A stretch of DNA of 64,000 nt from Cronobacter sakazakii. GTDB lineage: Bacteria > Pseudomonadota > Gammaproteobacteria > Enterobacterales > Enterobacteriaceae. Shown in pieces: positions 43,452 through 51,935 of this stretch. Below the pieces are notes generated by a model, which was given only the letters and a program-made list of their open reading frames with translations, was not told the origin of the DNA and searched no databases. Position numbers and translations under genes: made by a program. Position 1 is the first letter of the stretch. Each line of letters starts with the position of its first letter. Location: contig NZ_CP011047.1 of the NCBI RefSeq assembly GCF_000982825.1, forward strand, positions 3,596,001 to 3,660,000, read 5' to 3'.

Positions 43452-43732
43452 TCGGGCCTCAGTACCTGAAACAGGCGCGCCACGTTTCCCCGGGCACGGA
43501 ACACGGCGGCGCAGATGATTAAATTGATGATGACCGACGCCCAGTGTGTGTGGACGTAAAAGTCGAAGAAGTAGCGGAACGGCACCGAGGCATATGCCAG
43601 AATAATCAGGTATGCCAGCCACGATGCCCACCAGCGGTGACGGGCACCAGGCTTACGGAACAGCATCAGCCTCAGCACAATGGCCGAGCACGTCGTCACG
43701 TTGGTCAGCACCAGCGGATCACTTATTACCAT
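43448..43732 (-). CDS. holin
   Basis: This 94-residue protein has three hydrophobic segments and a charged C-terminus (RARGNVARLFQVLRPE). Position right before the endolysin and the overlapping ATGA support a holin. Confidence 0.85.
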   Translation of the reverse strand: MVISDPLVLTNVTTCSAIVLRLMLFRKPGARHRWWASWLAYLIILAYASVPFRYFFDFYVHTHWASVIINLIICAAVFRARGNVARLFQVLRPE

Positions 43733-44096
43733 TGGCTCCCCCTCTCCACCGCTGGAACCACTGCGCGGGGTCTTGCTGGCTGGCGAACGTCAGGATTTTG
43801 ATCGTCAGCGCAGAGAGGATTACAGCCCCAAGTGCATCGAGCGGCTCGCTGTAATGAGTCAGGCTGGCAAGCTTGGAACCCACCAGCCCGGAACCATATA
43901 CACCAGCGATGTAAGAAACAAAGAAATAGGCTGCGCGCCGTATCAGGGGTAAATCTGCGGCGGAGGCGACGTAAAAAACCGCTCCGGCAAAAGCGCCAAA
44001 AATGACACCGTAATCCGTGCCGGTAAGCAAGCCGTAGATACTGACACCCGTAAGCGCAGCACCCGCCGAGATAGTTCCTGAAACAGGTTCGGACAT
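43719..44096 (-). CDS. second holin-like protein
   Basis: This 125-residue protein has four hydrophobic segments (GVIFGAFAGAVFYVASA and others) and a charged end. ATG 44096 has AGGGGG. It could be the holin or antiholin; two membrane proteins before the endolysin gene suggest timing control. Confidence 0.75.
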   Translation of the reverse strand: MSEPVSGTISAGAALTGVSIYGLLTGTDYGVIFGAFAGAVFYVASAADLPLIRRAAYFFVSYIAGVYGSGLVGSKLASLTHYSEPLDALGAVILSALTIKILTFASQQDPAQWFQRWRGGANGNK

Positions 44097-44176
44097 GTAG
44101 CCCCCTCTATTGCTGTGCATCCTCTCCAGAGAGGGGAAATAAAAAAGGCCATGGGCCTGCAAACGGTCTCTTTGTC

Positions 44177-44200
44177 AAAGGCGCCCGCAGACGCCTTTTG
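44177..44200. terminator. terminator-like hairpin in the lysis cassette
   Basis: AAAGGCG-CCCGCAGA-CGCCTTTTG, between the 51-residue membrane protein and the holin genes. Confidence 0.65.
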
Positions 44201-44207
44201 CAGAGAG

Positions 44208-44363
44208 TTATTTGGTTGTTTTAAGCAGCGGCAGGAGCAGAAGAACTGCCCCTGCCACCAGCACACCATCCGCCAGGACAGACATCACTTTGCTGGTGAA
44301 GTCGATAGCGACTACCAGAAAGAGCAGCACCCCGGCGGCGGCCCAGCGAAGCTTGCTAATCAC
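44208..44363 (-). CDS. small two-segment membrane protein (pinholin-like size)
   Basis: This 51-residue frame has GTG start overlapping the TGA of the TerB-like gene (GTGA). It has two hydrophobic segments separated by a short turn (FTSK), basic ends (SKLRW, KTTK). It was not long enough for default gene calling. It could be an additional holin or antiholin. Confidence 0.6.
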   Translation of the reverse strand: MISKLRWAAAGVLLFLVVAIDFTSKVMSVLADGVLVAGAVLLLLPLLKTTK

Positions 44364-44785
44364 AGGTACTGATCCAGAGGGAGCTGAAGCGCCTGCGCGA
44401 TTTTCTTCAGAGCGACTTCCTCTTCTTCACCGATGCCATCGTGATCAGCAATATCCAGGCAAAGGCACAGGACATCCACCGCGTCGCTGGTGCCCGCGAC
44501 GTCTGCCAGCTCGCGAAGCGCCTGAGCATTTGCAGAGCGCGGAGATGCTTCATAACGAGCGCGAATATTGCTACTCATCTGAGCGATTTCACCAGCGAAC
44601 GACGCAAACGCCGGAAGTGCCGAAATTGTCTTTTCAAGCACCGCAATTTCTTTCGCATCACAGGTGCCGTCCGCATATGCAATGGAATAAGCGCCCCATA
44701 CCGTTGCTTCCACAGCGTCGCGGTTTTCCATCTTTTTAACTTCGGTGACAACTTTGCGGGTTTTCTTTTTGAACATGCCAAACAT
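44360..44785 (-). CDS. TerB-like protein
   Basis: This 141-residue protein has a basic N-terminus (MFGMFKKKTRKV) and a TerB-like four-helix domain (AYADGTCDAKEIAVLEK, ADHDGIGEEEEVALKK), which in relatives binds metal at DG-x-E loops. AAGGAAA precedes ATG 44785. It is the first gene behind the late promoter. The prophage has a second TerB-repeat protein at 52728-53606. Function is unknown. Confidence 0.75.
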   Translation of the reverse strand: MFGMFKKKTRKVVTEVKKMENRDAVEATVWGAYSIAYADGTCDAKEIAVLEKTISALPAFASFAGEIAQMSSNIRARYEASPRSANAQALRELADVAGTSDAVDVLCLCLDIADHDGIGEEEEVALKKIAQALQLPLDQYL

Positions 44786-44921
44786 AGTGACTTTCCTTTT
44801 AGGGGGTGAGCCAGCGCTCAGGATGGTCAGCCCACAGAGACGGTCACACCGACCATCACTCTGGCTCACCTCTGAAAGGCTCTGTGGTTGAATGCGCCGA
44901 GCGTGGCGCGGGAAATAAAAA

Positions 44922-44941
44922 AGGCCGCCATGTGGCGACCT
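44922..44941 (-). terminator. second terminator behind pR'
   Basis: GGTCGCC-ACAT-GGCGGCC, then TTTTTTATTT on the minus strand. Likely target of Q antitermination. Confidence 0.75.
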
Positions 44942-44989
44942 GATGTGAGCCGAATAGCTCTGACATTCGGCTCATGAAGCGAGCCAAAT

Positions 44990-45017
44990 AAAAAACCCGC
45001 TACGGGCGGCGGGTTTT
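44990..45017 (-). terminator. first terminator behind pR'
   Basis: AAAACCCGCC-GCCCGTA-GCGGGTTTTTTATTT, right after the predicted start of the late transcript. A third hairpin (44946-44974, GAGCCGAAT...ATTCGGCTC) lies between the two. Confidence 0.75.
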
Positions 45018-45026
45018 GAAACGGTG

Positions 45027-45054
45027 GATATACAATGCCCATCGTTAATGTCAA
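45027..45054 (-). promoter_or_regulatory. late promoter pR'
   Basis: TTGACA (45049-45054, perfect), 16-bp spacer, TATATC (45027-45032), located just after the Q gene and followed by tandem terminators. Confidence 0.7.
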
Positions 45055-45107
45055 ATCTAAGCAAAAACGGCAAACATTGCAAGCATCGCGATGCTAAATG
45101 TTGTGAT

Positions 45108-45938
45108 TTATATCAAAATACCATTAACACCATTATTAGTTACGCGTTTAAGTTGAGCGTCGCTGTAGCTTTCCTCTTCAAAGCATTTGGTAACAAGACG
45201 CTCATAGAACGGCTTCCAGTTATAGCGCCATGTGCGCTCTGGCAGCGCAGGCAACTGACCAAGGATGCCACGATAAGCAACTGAGGATTTAGGCCTGCTG
45301 TACCCCCTGCCTTCGCAGCGTTTGCATTCCTTATAAACCGGCACGCCCTGAAATTCGGTCTCTTTCCTGTCGAGTGTTTTCCCGGTACCGCCGCACTGGC
45401 AGCGCTTGCTGATTTTCCCGCTGCCCTTGCACTTGCTACATAGCTGGTGGTCAACGTCTGTTACCTGGCGGAATTTTTCGAAGTCCGACGGTGATTGCCG
45501 CAGATCTTTAGCCCACCGCGGCAGGCGCATCGTGTAATGGCTTTTCGTAACGGCGGTCATTTTGGTTACCAGCCCCTTGCCGCTGCACTTTGGACACTCG
45601 TAAGAATCCGCAGCAGATGAGGCGTAATCGTTATAGGCGAACGTCGCGAGGATCCGCATACAGAGAGGGAATTTCTTCCCGGCGGCGCGGCGTAGCGCCA
45701 GCGGGGCTTTTTCTTTGGCATACTCGGCGAGCCAGGCGATTGCCGCTTCCCGGTCCTGCTGGCTTACAGCGGCTTTACCGAGGAACATAGCCAGGCCAAT
45801 GCCCGCCTCGGCCTGAGTCATACCCAGCGCGGCCATAACATCCGTGACGGTTAACTGCTCGCTTGCTGTAGCGCGCGGGCTGTCGGAAATGTGCATTCCT
45901 TTCGGGGCGAAAAATTTAACGATGCTATCTAAGTTCAT
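45108..45938 (-). CDS. Q: late antitermination protein Q (DnaJ-like cysteine motifs)
   Basis: This 276-residue Q protein has four CxxCxGxG-like zinc motifs in its middle (CPKCSGKG, CSKCKGSG, CQCGGTG, CKRCEGRG, about 130-215). It belongs to the Q family of phage 82/phi80 type rather than lambda. It loads on RNA polymerase paused at pR' and lets it pass terminators. Position at the end of the early right operon is as expected. Confidence 0.92.
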   Translation of the reverse strand: MNLDSIVKFFAPKGMHISDSPRATASEQLTVTDVMAALGMTQAEAGIGLAMFLGKAAVSQQDREAAIAWLAEYAKEKAPLALRRAAGKKFPLCMRILATFAYNDYASSAADSYECPKCSGKGLVTKMTAVTKSHYTMRLPRWAKDLRQSPSDFEKFRQVTDVDHQLCSKCKGSGKISKRCQCGGTGKTLDRKETEFQGVPVYKECKRCEGRGYSRPKSSVAYRGILGQLPALPERTWRYNWKPFYERLVTKCFEEESYSDAQLKRVTNNGVNGILI

Positions 45939-45956
45939 GCGGTGGTCTCCACTCCA

Positions 45957-47006
45957 CTACGCCAGAACGCCGATTGCCAGCGCCCTGTCTAAAAAACGAA
46001 AAATCAGCTCAAGCTGAGAGCCGTATTTTTCTTCGAATGCCACGGTGTCACGATGGAGCTCGTCGTGATGCCTTCTGCACAAAGGCAATACGAAAAGGTC
46101 ATGGGCTTTGGTACCCATCCCGCCCTGCCCGTGGCCGATCAGGTGATGGGGGTCGTCTGCCCGCTGGTTGCAGCATGCGCAGGACTGCTGCTTAACCCAG
46201 CGGGTGTATTTCTCGTTTTCCCAGCGGCGGCGCTTTGGCCGGAGCATGTAACTTTCAGGCGACTCAGGGTCGATTGTCAGCGCAACCACCCGCGGCTGTT
46301 GATCCTGCGGCTTGTCGCAGTTCATCCGCGTCTTCACAGCGCAAGCACGCTGCGCTTTCGTCTGCACCATTTCAGCCGCCGATGGCCCCGGCACAATATC
46401 GCTTTCCCGCGACACGCCTTCTACTGGTAAAGGTTGAAGGCGCAGCGCGCGGCGCGCCACACTGTCCGGCAGCGCATCAGTGATATCCATCCTGACAGCC
46501 CACCAGCATAACTCCGGCAGAGTCAGCTCGTGGGTATCGTCAAAGGCAAGGGAACCGCGCGCGACGCTGATAATCCAGGCTATCACATTGGAACGGGCAA
46601 TTGCTGACAGGCGCTCAGTAAAATGTCCGGCCAGCTGATTATCACAGTGCCAGCACAGACGCAGCGCGCCGGGCTCATGCCGCATCGTGGTCAGCTCATG
46701 GTGATGGTACTCACTGTGCGGCCACTGGCAGCCGCCCTGCTGCTTCATCAGCCAGTGCTCCAATGCATTGATGCCACCAGCAGTCCGGATCACCCGCTCA
46801 TCAGTAAAGAAGACCTGCAGTCCTTCGTCATCAGCCAGCGGCTGGTGTGCCGGCGGCACCGCGCCGCTCGGGAACCGTGCCATGCTTTCTGGCTGCACCT
46901 CCACCAGCACGCGCCCGTTTGCAAATATGGGCATCAGTTCAGGGCCAGGGCGCAGCAGCACGATACCCATTCCGCGCGCGATTTCCGGTGTTAACAGAGC
47001 TCTCAC
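45957..47006 (-). CDS. DUF968 protein (HNH-like)
   Basis: This 349-residue phage protein has DUF968 features: CACCNQRADDPHHLIGHG and CRRHHDELH, an HNH-type zinc site in the C-terminal third. It is usually found between recombination genes and Q. It is probably a nuclease for DNA joint molecules; unproven. Confidence 0.85.
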   Translation of the reverse strand: MRALLTPEIARGMGIVLLRPGPELMPIFANGRVLVEVQPESMARFPSGAVPPAHQPLADDEGLQVFFTDERVIRTAGGINALEHWLMKQQGGCQWPHSEYHHHELTTMRHEPGALRLCWHCDNQLAGHFTERLSAIARSNVIAWIISVARGSLAFDDTHELTLPELCWWAVRMDITDALPDSVARRALRLQPLPVEGVSRESDIVPGPSAAEMVQTKAQRACAVKTRMNCDKPQDQQPRVVALTIDPESPESYMLRPKRRRWENEKYTRWVKQQSCACCNQRADDPHHLIGHGQGGMGTKAHDLFVLPLCRRHHDELHRDTVAFEEKYGSQLELIFRFLDRALAIGVLA

Positions 47007-47728
47007 GCTGCGTTCCCCTTCGCCACATGCTCAGCCCACAGCCCACCTATCCACTTAATACCCTTCGCTGTGAAACGCGCCTGGCTGAACGCGTGGTTGG
47101 ATGTCGCGGATGTGCCCGTTTTCACCTCGAACCGTCCGGCATCAATATGCTGGTGGCGCGGCGTCAGCACCCCGCCGAGGCGGTACATAATCTCGTTGTC
47201 GATCAGGAACAGGCGGAAATCCGTCTCTTTGGCTTTTAACAGCTTTGCCACCTGACGGAATGAGAGCGAACCGCTGGCGGAGCAGTAGCGATCCACAAAC
47301 TCCACCTTTGGCGCCGCGGCGGCGAGTTCCTGTGCCAGCCTTTCCTTTTGTTCGGCCAGATCCGCAGCAAGGCGCAGTGCCTCCGGCATCGACCGCGGCA
47401 CGCCCGGCTGCTGGCTGCTTTCCAGTTCCTGCCAGCGATCAACCAGGCGCGCGGTAAACTCCGGACATAACTGCGCCACAATGACATAGCTGTCACGCTT
47501 GTTAACCAGGTAGTGGTGGTATTCCTGCCTGTTCTGCGGGTGGGTGTACGGCAATGCCGTATACCCTTCAATAACGCTTTTCTTCATTAACCGCTCAATG
47601 GCGGTGCACACGTCGGTATGACGTGAACCTACAAGCGAGGCTATTTCCCGGCTGGACATAAAAATCTCCTGACCTACCAGCGCCACATGATGCCTGGGGC
47701 AAAATGAAATCGGGTTTGTCTGGTTCAT
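47003..47728 (-). CDS. phage antirepressor-like (Rha + KilA-C)
   Basis: This 241-residue protein has an N-terminal Rha-type domain (MSSREIASLVGSRHTDVCTAIERLM) and a C-terminal KilAC domain (DRYCSASGSLSFRQVAKLLK). Such proteins interfere with host or phage regulators when expressed. ATG 47728 (GGAG at 6 bp) was chosen over ATG 47740. Confidence 0.88.
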   Translation of the reverse strand: MNQTNPISFCPRHHVALVGQEIFMSSREIASLVGSRHTDVCTAIERLMKKSVIEGYTALPYTHPQNRQEYHHYLVNKRDSYVIVAQLCPEFTARLVDRWQELESSQQPGVPRSMPEALRLAADLAEQKERLAQELAAAAPKVEFVDRYCSASGSLSFRQVAKLLKAKETDFRLFLIDNEIMYRLGGVLTPRHQHIDAGRFEVKTGTSATSNHAFSQARFTAKGIKWIGGLWAEHVAKGNAA

Positions 47729-47743
47729 ACGTTTCTCCATCTG

Positions 47744-48127
47744 TCAGGCGGCTGCACCCGCCACAAAGTTACTGATCGTGATTTCCACCTTCCCTTTGCT
47801 GGTTACCGGGCCCCATTCCACTAGCATCTTTTTCACCTGGCTGTCGTCCTCCCAGACATGGGCCAGCGTCAGCGCATCGAAAAGTGCCTTCAGATAGTTA
47901 TCCAGATCGCGGCGTTTCCGGTCAGGCGGGTAAAGCACCACCTCCACCGCCAGCAGGCTGGTGACCGGCCTGGGTATGCGCCGCAGTTGCTCAACAACGG
48001 CCGCTGCGGCATTGCTCTGATATTTGCGCCCGTCGGCGCTGACGAGATGACGGCCTTTTAGCGGCCCCTTAGTCGGGGCGCGCCAGTAGCTGTTAACGCT
48101 GGGGGGAAAAGGCAGGGTCAGCTTCAT
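47744..48127 (-). CDS. rusA: RusA Holliday junction resolvase
   Basis: This 127-residue protein has the RusA catalytic aspartates in RRDLDNYLKALFDAL (Asp74, Asp76) and WEDDSQ (Asp94), and Lys80. It cuts four-way junctions, taking over from host RuvC in phage recombination. Confidence 0.93.
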   Translation of the reverse strand: MKLTLPFPPSVNSYWRAPTKGPLKGRHLVSADGRKYQSNAAAAVVEQLRRIPRPVTSLLAVEVVLYPPDRKRRDLDNYLKALFDALTLAHVWEDDSQVKKMLVEWGPVTSKGKVEITISNFVAGAAA

Positions 48128-48453
48128 GCAATGGCACCCCGCGCTTTCAGGAACGCCACCGCGCGATCGCGCGATTTGGCCTCACCTTCTACCATCGCAC
48201 GCAGCAGAGAAACCGCTTCATCTTCTTTGGCAATACCGTTGATGGTGATGCCGCGGGCGACGCCCCTTGATACCGATATAGCTCCCTTCTTTTCCAGCTT
48301 ACGCAGCATATCGGTCGCTGCGTTGGGTGAAGCGGCCCCCATAAGCTGGGCCACTTCTTTCTGTGTCGGCGGGTAACCGTTTCGTCGCTGGAAATCAGCC
48401 AGCATATCCAGTACCTCCTGCTGGCGGACGGTTAAAGCAGAGGTGAAATTCAT
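48124..48453 (-). CDS. LexA-type winged-helix DNA-binding protein without peptidase
   Basis: This 109-residue protein has a LexA N-terminal-like wHTH (LTVRQQEVLDMLADFQRRNGY) but lacks the S24 peptidase. It could repress early genes and cannot self-cleave. Overlaps both neighbours by 4 bp. Confidence 0.8.
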   Translation of the reverse strand: MNFTSALTVRQQEVLDMLADFQRRNGYPPTQKEVAQLMGAASPNAATDMLRKLEKKGAISVSRGVARGITINGIAKEDEAVSLLRAMVEGEAKSRDRAVAFLKARGAIA

Positions 48454-49628
48454 GCCGCTTTCTCCCGCGCGCCAGCCATTTCGCGAATGGAGGCTCTAAG
48501 CTGCCGAATGTTCCGCCAGTGCGTGGTGTCAATTGCCCCGACAACCAGCAGAAACTCATCCATCGCCAGGCCATGCTGCTCTTCAGCTTCGCGAGCGACC
48601 GTCGCAAGCCGTTCGTGCATGTCTTTCCGCTCCGCATCGTCCTGAAAGACAAAATCATTGAGGTCCATGAACGCCCGCAGTTTCACACCGTTGATGTGCT
48701 CTTTAATCAGCGACTGCGCGCGCGAAATGACGTCTGCGGTCACCGTCACCAGCATCGGGTTTTCTACAGAATCGGCAGCCCAGCTGTGAGCAAAGCGGGA
48801 TTCATGGAAGGCATACGCCTCTTTGCTGCCGAACGCCGCGCATGCACAGGCCCATACCTCAACGCCGCTTCGTTCCAGGATGTCGGCTGCTGTCAGTGGC
48901 AACTCTGTTTCAGCAGCCTGCAGTTGCTGCTCAGTTTCTGAATGCAGATCTGTTTCATCCTCATCGGATTCCTGGCGGTTACTCATCAGCAGGCGTTCAG
49001 CCTGACGGCGTATCTGTGCAATAAACGCGTCGCCGCGCGCTTCCAGCTCGTTGCGGCTGATGTAACTCATTGCCGGGCCGCGCCAGGTCTTATCGAATAC
49101 CACAATGGCACCCGCAAAAAACGCGCCGGACGGGATCTGCTTTTCATCTTTAGGGACGAACCATGACGGAAGATCGAAACCGATACGGCCACGGATAAAG
49201 GCGACGTGATCTGCATCCTCCGGCCACCAGACCTCGCTGGTGGCCGCCTTAATCAAAAAGACGTACCGCCCGCCTTTTTCCCGCATCGCACTGGCGTGCT
49301 GCATGATGTAGCGCATGCCGGTGATGTAATCTCCGTCATGCCGGGACGCGCGGCTATACGGCGGGTTGCCGAACGCGGCGCCGTTAAGTTCGGCCAGACG
49401 CGCCGACCAGTCCTGCGTCAGCGCGTTATCTTCCGCGGTGTAATAAGCCTCACATTTGGCGTTCTCACCATCAGAGAACAGGTCCAGTACGAGCGGGCCG
49501 AACATGGCGTTGATGCCCCAGAAAATATTGTCCGGAGTGCGCCACTGATCCCCGACTTCTTTAAGTTCGTGAGCCGGTTTGCTGCGCAGCGCTGCCAGCG
49601 CCTGGCTGTAAGCATTCAACGGGTGCAT
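48450..49628 (-). CDS. phage DNA N6-adenine methyltransferase with C-terminal extension
   Basis: This 392-residue protein has the PF05869-type methyltransferase in the first 190 residues, with FGNPPYS (88-91) as the catalytic motif. The C-terminal 200 residues are extra, with an acidic linker (about 215-240) and a helical domain not seen in short phage Dam proteins. Methylation would shield phage DNA from restriction or affect packaging. ATG 49628 overlaps the PerC-like stop. Confidence 0.88.
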   Translation of the reverse strand: MHPLNAYSQALAALRSKPAHELKEVGDQWRTPDNIFWGINAMFGPLVLDLFSDGENAKCEAYYTAEDNALTQDWSARLAELNGAAFGNPPYSRASRHDGDYITGMRYIMQHASAMREKGGRYVFLIKAATSEVWWPEDADHVAFIRGRIGFDLPSWFVPKDEKQIPSGAFFAGAIVVFDKTWRGPAMSYISRNELEARGDAFIAQIRRQAERLLMSNRQESDEDETDLHSETEQQLQAAETELPLTAADILERSGVEVWACACAAFGSKEAYAFHESRFAHSWAADSVENPMLVTVTADVISRAQSLIKEHINGVKLRAFMDLNDFVFQDDAERKDMHERLATVAREAEEQHGLAMDEFLLVVGAIDTTHWRNIRQLRASIREMAGAREKAA

Positions 49629-49864
49629 CACAGTTCCCCCACATAATTACCGGCCAGATAGCAACGGCCTTCCACGTAACCAACGCGGTTGCTCATCTTC
49701 AGGCACTGGGTGCGCTTCTTAGCCAGCCGTTCGCGGTCCCGGTTACTCTTCGAGGCATCGAATGCAGCCAGGTAAACATGCGCGGCGCGGCGCCACAGAT
49801 TCTGTCTTTCCAGCTGGCAGGCCAGCTCTTCAAAAACTTCGTGTTTGAGCTTCTCGTTTGTCAT
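49628..49864 (-). CDS. PerC-family regulator
   Basis: This 78-residue protein has the PerC-like block LERQNLWRRAAHVYLAAFD followed by a basic helix. PerC-type proteins activate virulence or phage genes. It overlaps O by 4 bp and Dam by 1 bp. Confidence 0.75.
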   Translation of the reverse strand: MTNEKLKHEVFEELACQLERQNLWRRAAHVYLAAFDASKSNRDRERLAKKRTQCLKMSNRVGYVEGRCYLAGNYVGEL

Positions 49865-50757
49865 GATCTGAACCCCTCCGGAACCTGGCTGTAATCAACA
49901 CCGGCATAGCTGGCTTTAAATGCGCTGTCGTCGCGCTGCACACTGCGCTGCTTCCACTGCTGGCGGGACGGGCGTCCGCGCTCTTTCCAGCGGGTGGCGC
50001 TCAGCAGATAGCCTTCAAGCTTGCCCGGGACGAACAGCGTCTGCGGGCGCATGTAGTCGTACATTTCCGTGTCGTGCCAGTGCTCGTGCTTGTAGTCGAC
50101 CACGAGCTGCAGGTCGTCCACCGAATGACCTTCGCGCAGCCGGGCCCGGATGTTCTCCAGTGAGGATTTCGAGTTCTGGTAACGCGCGCCGGTGACCAGA
50201 TTCAGGTGCTTCAGCACAGCAATCGCTTTATCGGTGATCAGCTGCTCAGCGTCGGGTTGCCCGACAACCTGACGAGAAGGTTTTTTATCTGATGGTTCTT
50301 GTTTTGAAGTTACTGACGGATCGTGTCCAGATTCTGGACCCTGAGAAGCGCCGTTTTTACGGTTTTCCGGACGTTCAGATTCTGGACGTCCAGCTTCTGA
50401 ACCTTCGGATTCTGAACGTCCAGATTCTGAATGTTCAGAAACTGGACCCTGAGAATAAGCACCGGCAGCCGCCTGGCGCAGGCGCGGCACGTTCAGCGTG
50501 TAGATGTTGGTACCACTGCGCTGGCCCTGACGGCGTTCTTTACGGGTCAGCCATCCGTCACGCTCAAGCTCACCAACTGCGGTAATTACGGTGCTGCGAC
50601 CGGCGCCAATCTGGCGCGCGATGGTGTCGACGCTGGGCCAGCTGATACCTTCATCGCTGGAGAAATCAGCCAGGCGCGCCAGGATCAGCAGCTTCGTGCC
50701 CTTGATTCCGGCACTCGCGCAGCCATCCCACACGTACGCTGATAACTTAACGCTCAT
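49861..50757 (-). CDS. O: replication initiation protein O-like
   Basis: This 298-residue protein has an N-terminal wHTH (WPSVDTIARQIGAGRSTVITAVGELERDGW), a Ser/Glu/Arg linker with pentapeptide repeats (about 100-145) and a C-terminal phage replisome organiser-type domain (GYLLSATRW). The linker DNA contains iterons (50326-50446). No helicase loader or helicase gene follows, so the host DnaB must be loaded by another route. Confidence 0.85.
   Translation of the reverse strand: MSVKLSAYVWDGCASAGIKGTKLLILARLADFSSDEGISWPSVDTIARQIGAGRSTVITAVGELERDGWLTRKERRQGQRSGTNIYTLNVPRLRQAAAGAYSQGPVSEHSESGRSESEGSEAGRPESERPENRKNGASQGPESGHDPSVTSKQEPSDKKPSRQVVGQPDAEQLITDKAIAVLKHLNLVTGARYQNSKSSLENIRARLREGHSVDDLQLVVDYKHEHWHDTEMYDYMRPQTLFVPGKLEGYLLSATRWKERGRPSRQQWKQRSVQRDDSAFKASYAGVDYSQVPEGFRS
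50326..50446. repeat. candidate replication origin, 13-bp iterons at 15-bp period
   Basis: Five copies of TYCRGNNNCTGRA-like palindromes start at 50374, 50389, 50404, 50419 and 50434, exactly 15 bp apart, and one more at 50326. They lie inside the O gene, as lambda ori iterons do. In protein they encode a five-residue repeat ending SE or PE. Confidence 0.8.
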
Positions 50758-51091
50758 GTATCCACCCTTTTGAACTTCTCGCGGAACCGCTCAACAGGCT
50801 GCATGCAGTCGTGCGGGTAACCCGCGCGCCGGAAGATAACCTGTCGCTTTTCGGGGTCGTAACCGGTGACATGGACTTCAGTTCCCCGCCAGTCGCGGTA
50901 TCGTCTGTTGAGCTCCTGCATACGAGGTTCTTCGCTTTGCGGTTGAATGCCCCCACGATGAGGCGTACTCGACTGTGGTTACACGGAACCCATCGGCCTG
51001 ATACCATGCGCTCATACCGAAACGACGAGGTACCCTGCACAGGAATGGCCCGTAGTTGCGGTAAGCGGTTATTTACCGTTAAACTGTTCAT
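50747..51091 (-). CDS. phage early protein, 3' part overlapping O and DUF4222 gene
   Basis: ATG 51091 with GGAGAAAC opens a 114-codon frame (MNSLTVNNRLPQLRAIPVQG start). The first half looks like a phage protein (SFRYERMVSGRWVPCNHSRV); the second half lies over the DUF4222 gene in another phase and is less plausible. The true product may be shorter or act as a coupling frame. Confidence 0.5.
   Translation of the reverse strand: MNSLTVNNRLPQLRAIPVQGTSSFRYERMVSGRWVPCNHSRVRLIVGAFNRKAKNLVCRSSTDDTATGGELKSMSPVTTPKSDRLSSGARVTRTTACSLLSGSARSSKGWIHER
50754..50921 (-). CDS. DUF4222 family phage protein
   Basis: This 55-residue frame (starts MQELNRRYRDWRGTEVHVTG, then VIFRRAGYPHDC) matches the DUF4222 style seen in lambdoid early regions. 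The TGA overlaps the O ATG (ATGA), supporting translation. The gene is too short for default calls. Confidence 0.75.
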   Translation of the reverse strand: MQELNRRYRDWRGTEVHVTGYDPEKRQVIFRRAGYPHDCMQPVERFREKFKRVDT

Positions 51092-51639
51092 GCGTTAGTT
51101 TCTCCACTGATACGACACGCCACGGCGCCCGGAGCTGCACACTCGCGGGCGTCACTCTTTTCCGGCGAACAGAAAACGCGATACAGCAGCGTTAAGTGCT
51201 CCTGCCACTTCTGCATTACCTGGTAACTGTTCTCTTCAATCTGTGCGCGTTCTGCCTGGTCAATTACCCCATCAGCTGTTGCTTTGCGGATGTATGTCGA
51301 ATGCTTGCCAATCCACTCGATGGACTCCATCAGTCGCTGATTGATGTCGGCGTTGTCGACATCCTCGATATCCACTAGCGGTACGTTAACGCTGTTCGAA
51401 TGGCGAGATACCGCATCAGCGATGTGCTTAGTACCACTGGCCTGCTGCAGAACCATCGCCCATCCCATCGGGAAAATCTGGTCGCCACCGGTACGCAGGC
51501 GGTTAAACAGTGCATCTTCGGTAACACCCAGCCAGTCAGCGGCTTCCGCATATCCACCATGAAGGCCTGAAATGGTTTTCTTTATTGCTGCCACCAGCCA
51601 GGCTGGTTGCTTCTCTACTTGCCAGTGCTCATTACCCAC
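51088..51639 (-). CDS. CII-like regulator (YmfL family)
   Basis: This 183-residue protein has a CP76/YmfL-like N-terminal DNA-binding domain (GGYAEAADWLGVTEDALFNRL) and a helical C-terminus. YmfL of prophage e14 is the closest type recalled, in line with the shared icd site. GTG start with AAGGAG. It is likely to activate establishment promoters. Confidence 0.8.
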   Translation of the reverse strand: MGNEHWQVEKQPAWLVAAIKKTISGLHGGYAEAADWLGVTEDALFNRLRTGGDQIFPMGWAMVLQQASGTKHIADAVSRHSNSVNVPLVDIEDVDNADINQRLMESIEWIGKHSTYIRKATADGVIDQAERAQIEENSYQVMQKWQEHLTLLYRVFCSPEKSDARECAAPGAVACRISGETNA

Positions 51640-51689
51640 GGTTAACTCCTTGAATCTGTGGTTTAACTCTTCACCGTCTCGCTATTTAA

Positions 51690-51911
51690 TTAACGAAACA
51701 CATCAGGACGGAGCTTTTCTTTAGGAACCCCAGTTAACTTCTCGATAGATACGGTGTGCTTAATGGGTGCTTTCTTTTCACGGTGTAGCCAGTTCCATAC
51801 TTGCTGTTGCTTAACTAGGCCGCCGGCCTCTAAAGAAATTTTTCTGGCTAACTCAGACTGACCACCAGCAATCTCAATAGCCTCAGTTAACGCGCTTTGT
51901 TCAGGCGTCAT
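51690..51911 (-). CDS. Cro-like repressor (YdaS type)
   Basis: This 73-residue HTH protein (GGQSELARKISLEAGGLVKQQQVWNWLHR) is divergent from CI. AGGGGA precedes the start. It is the first gene of the early right operon and would bind oR to prevent lysogeny. Confidence 0.85.
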   Translation of the reverse strand: MTPEQSALTEAIEIAGGQSELARKISLEAGGLVKQQQVWNWLHREKKAPIKHTVSIEKLTGVPKEKLRPDVFR

Positions 51912-51935
51912 AACGGTCCCCTTTACCTATGGTTG

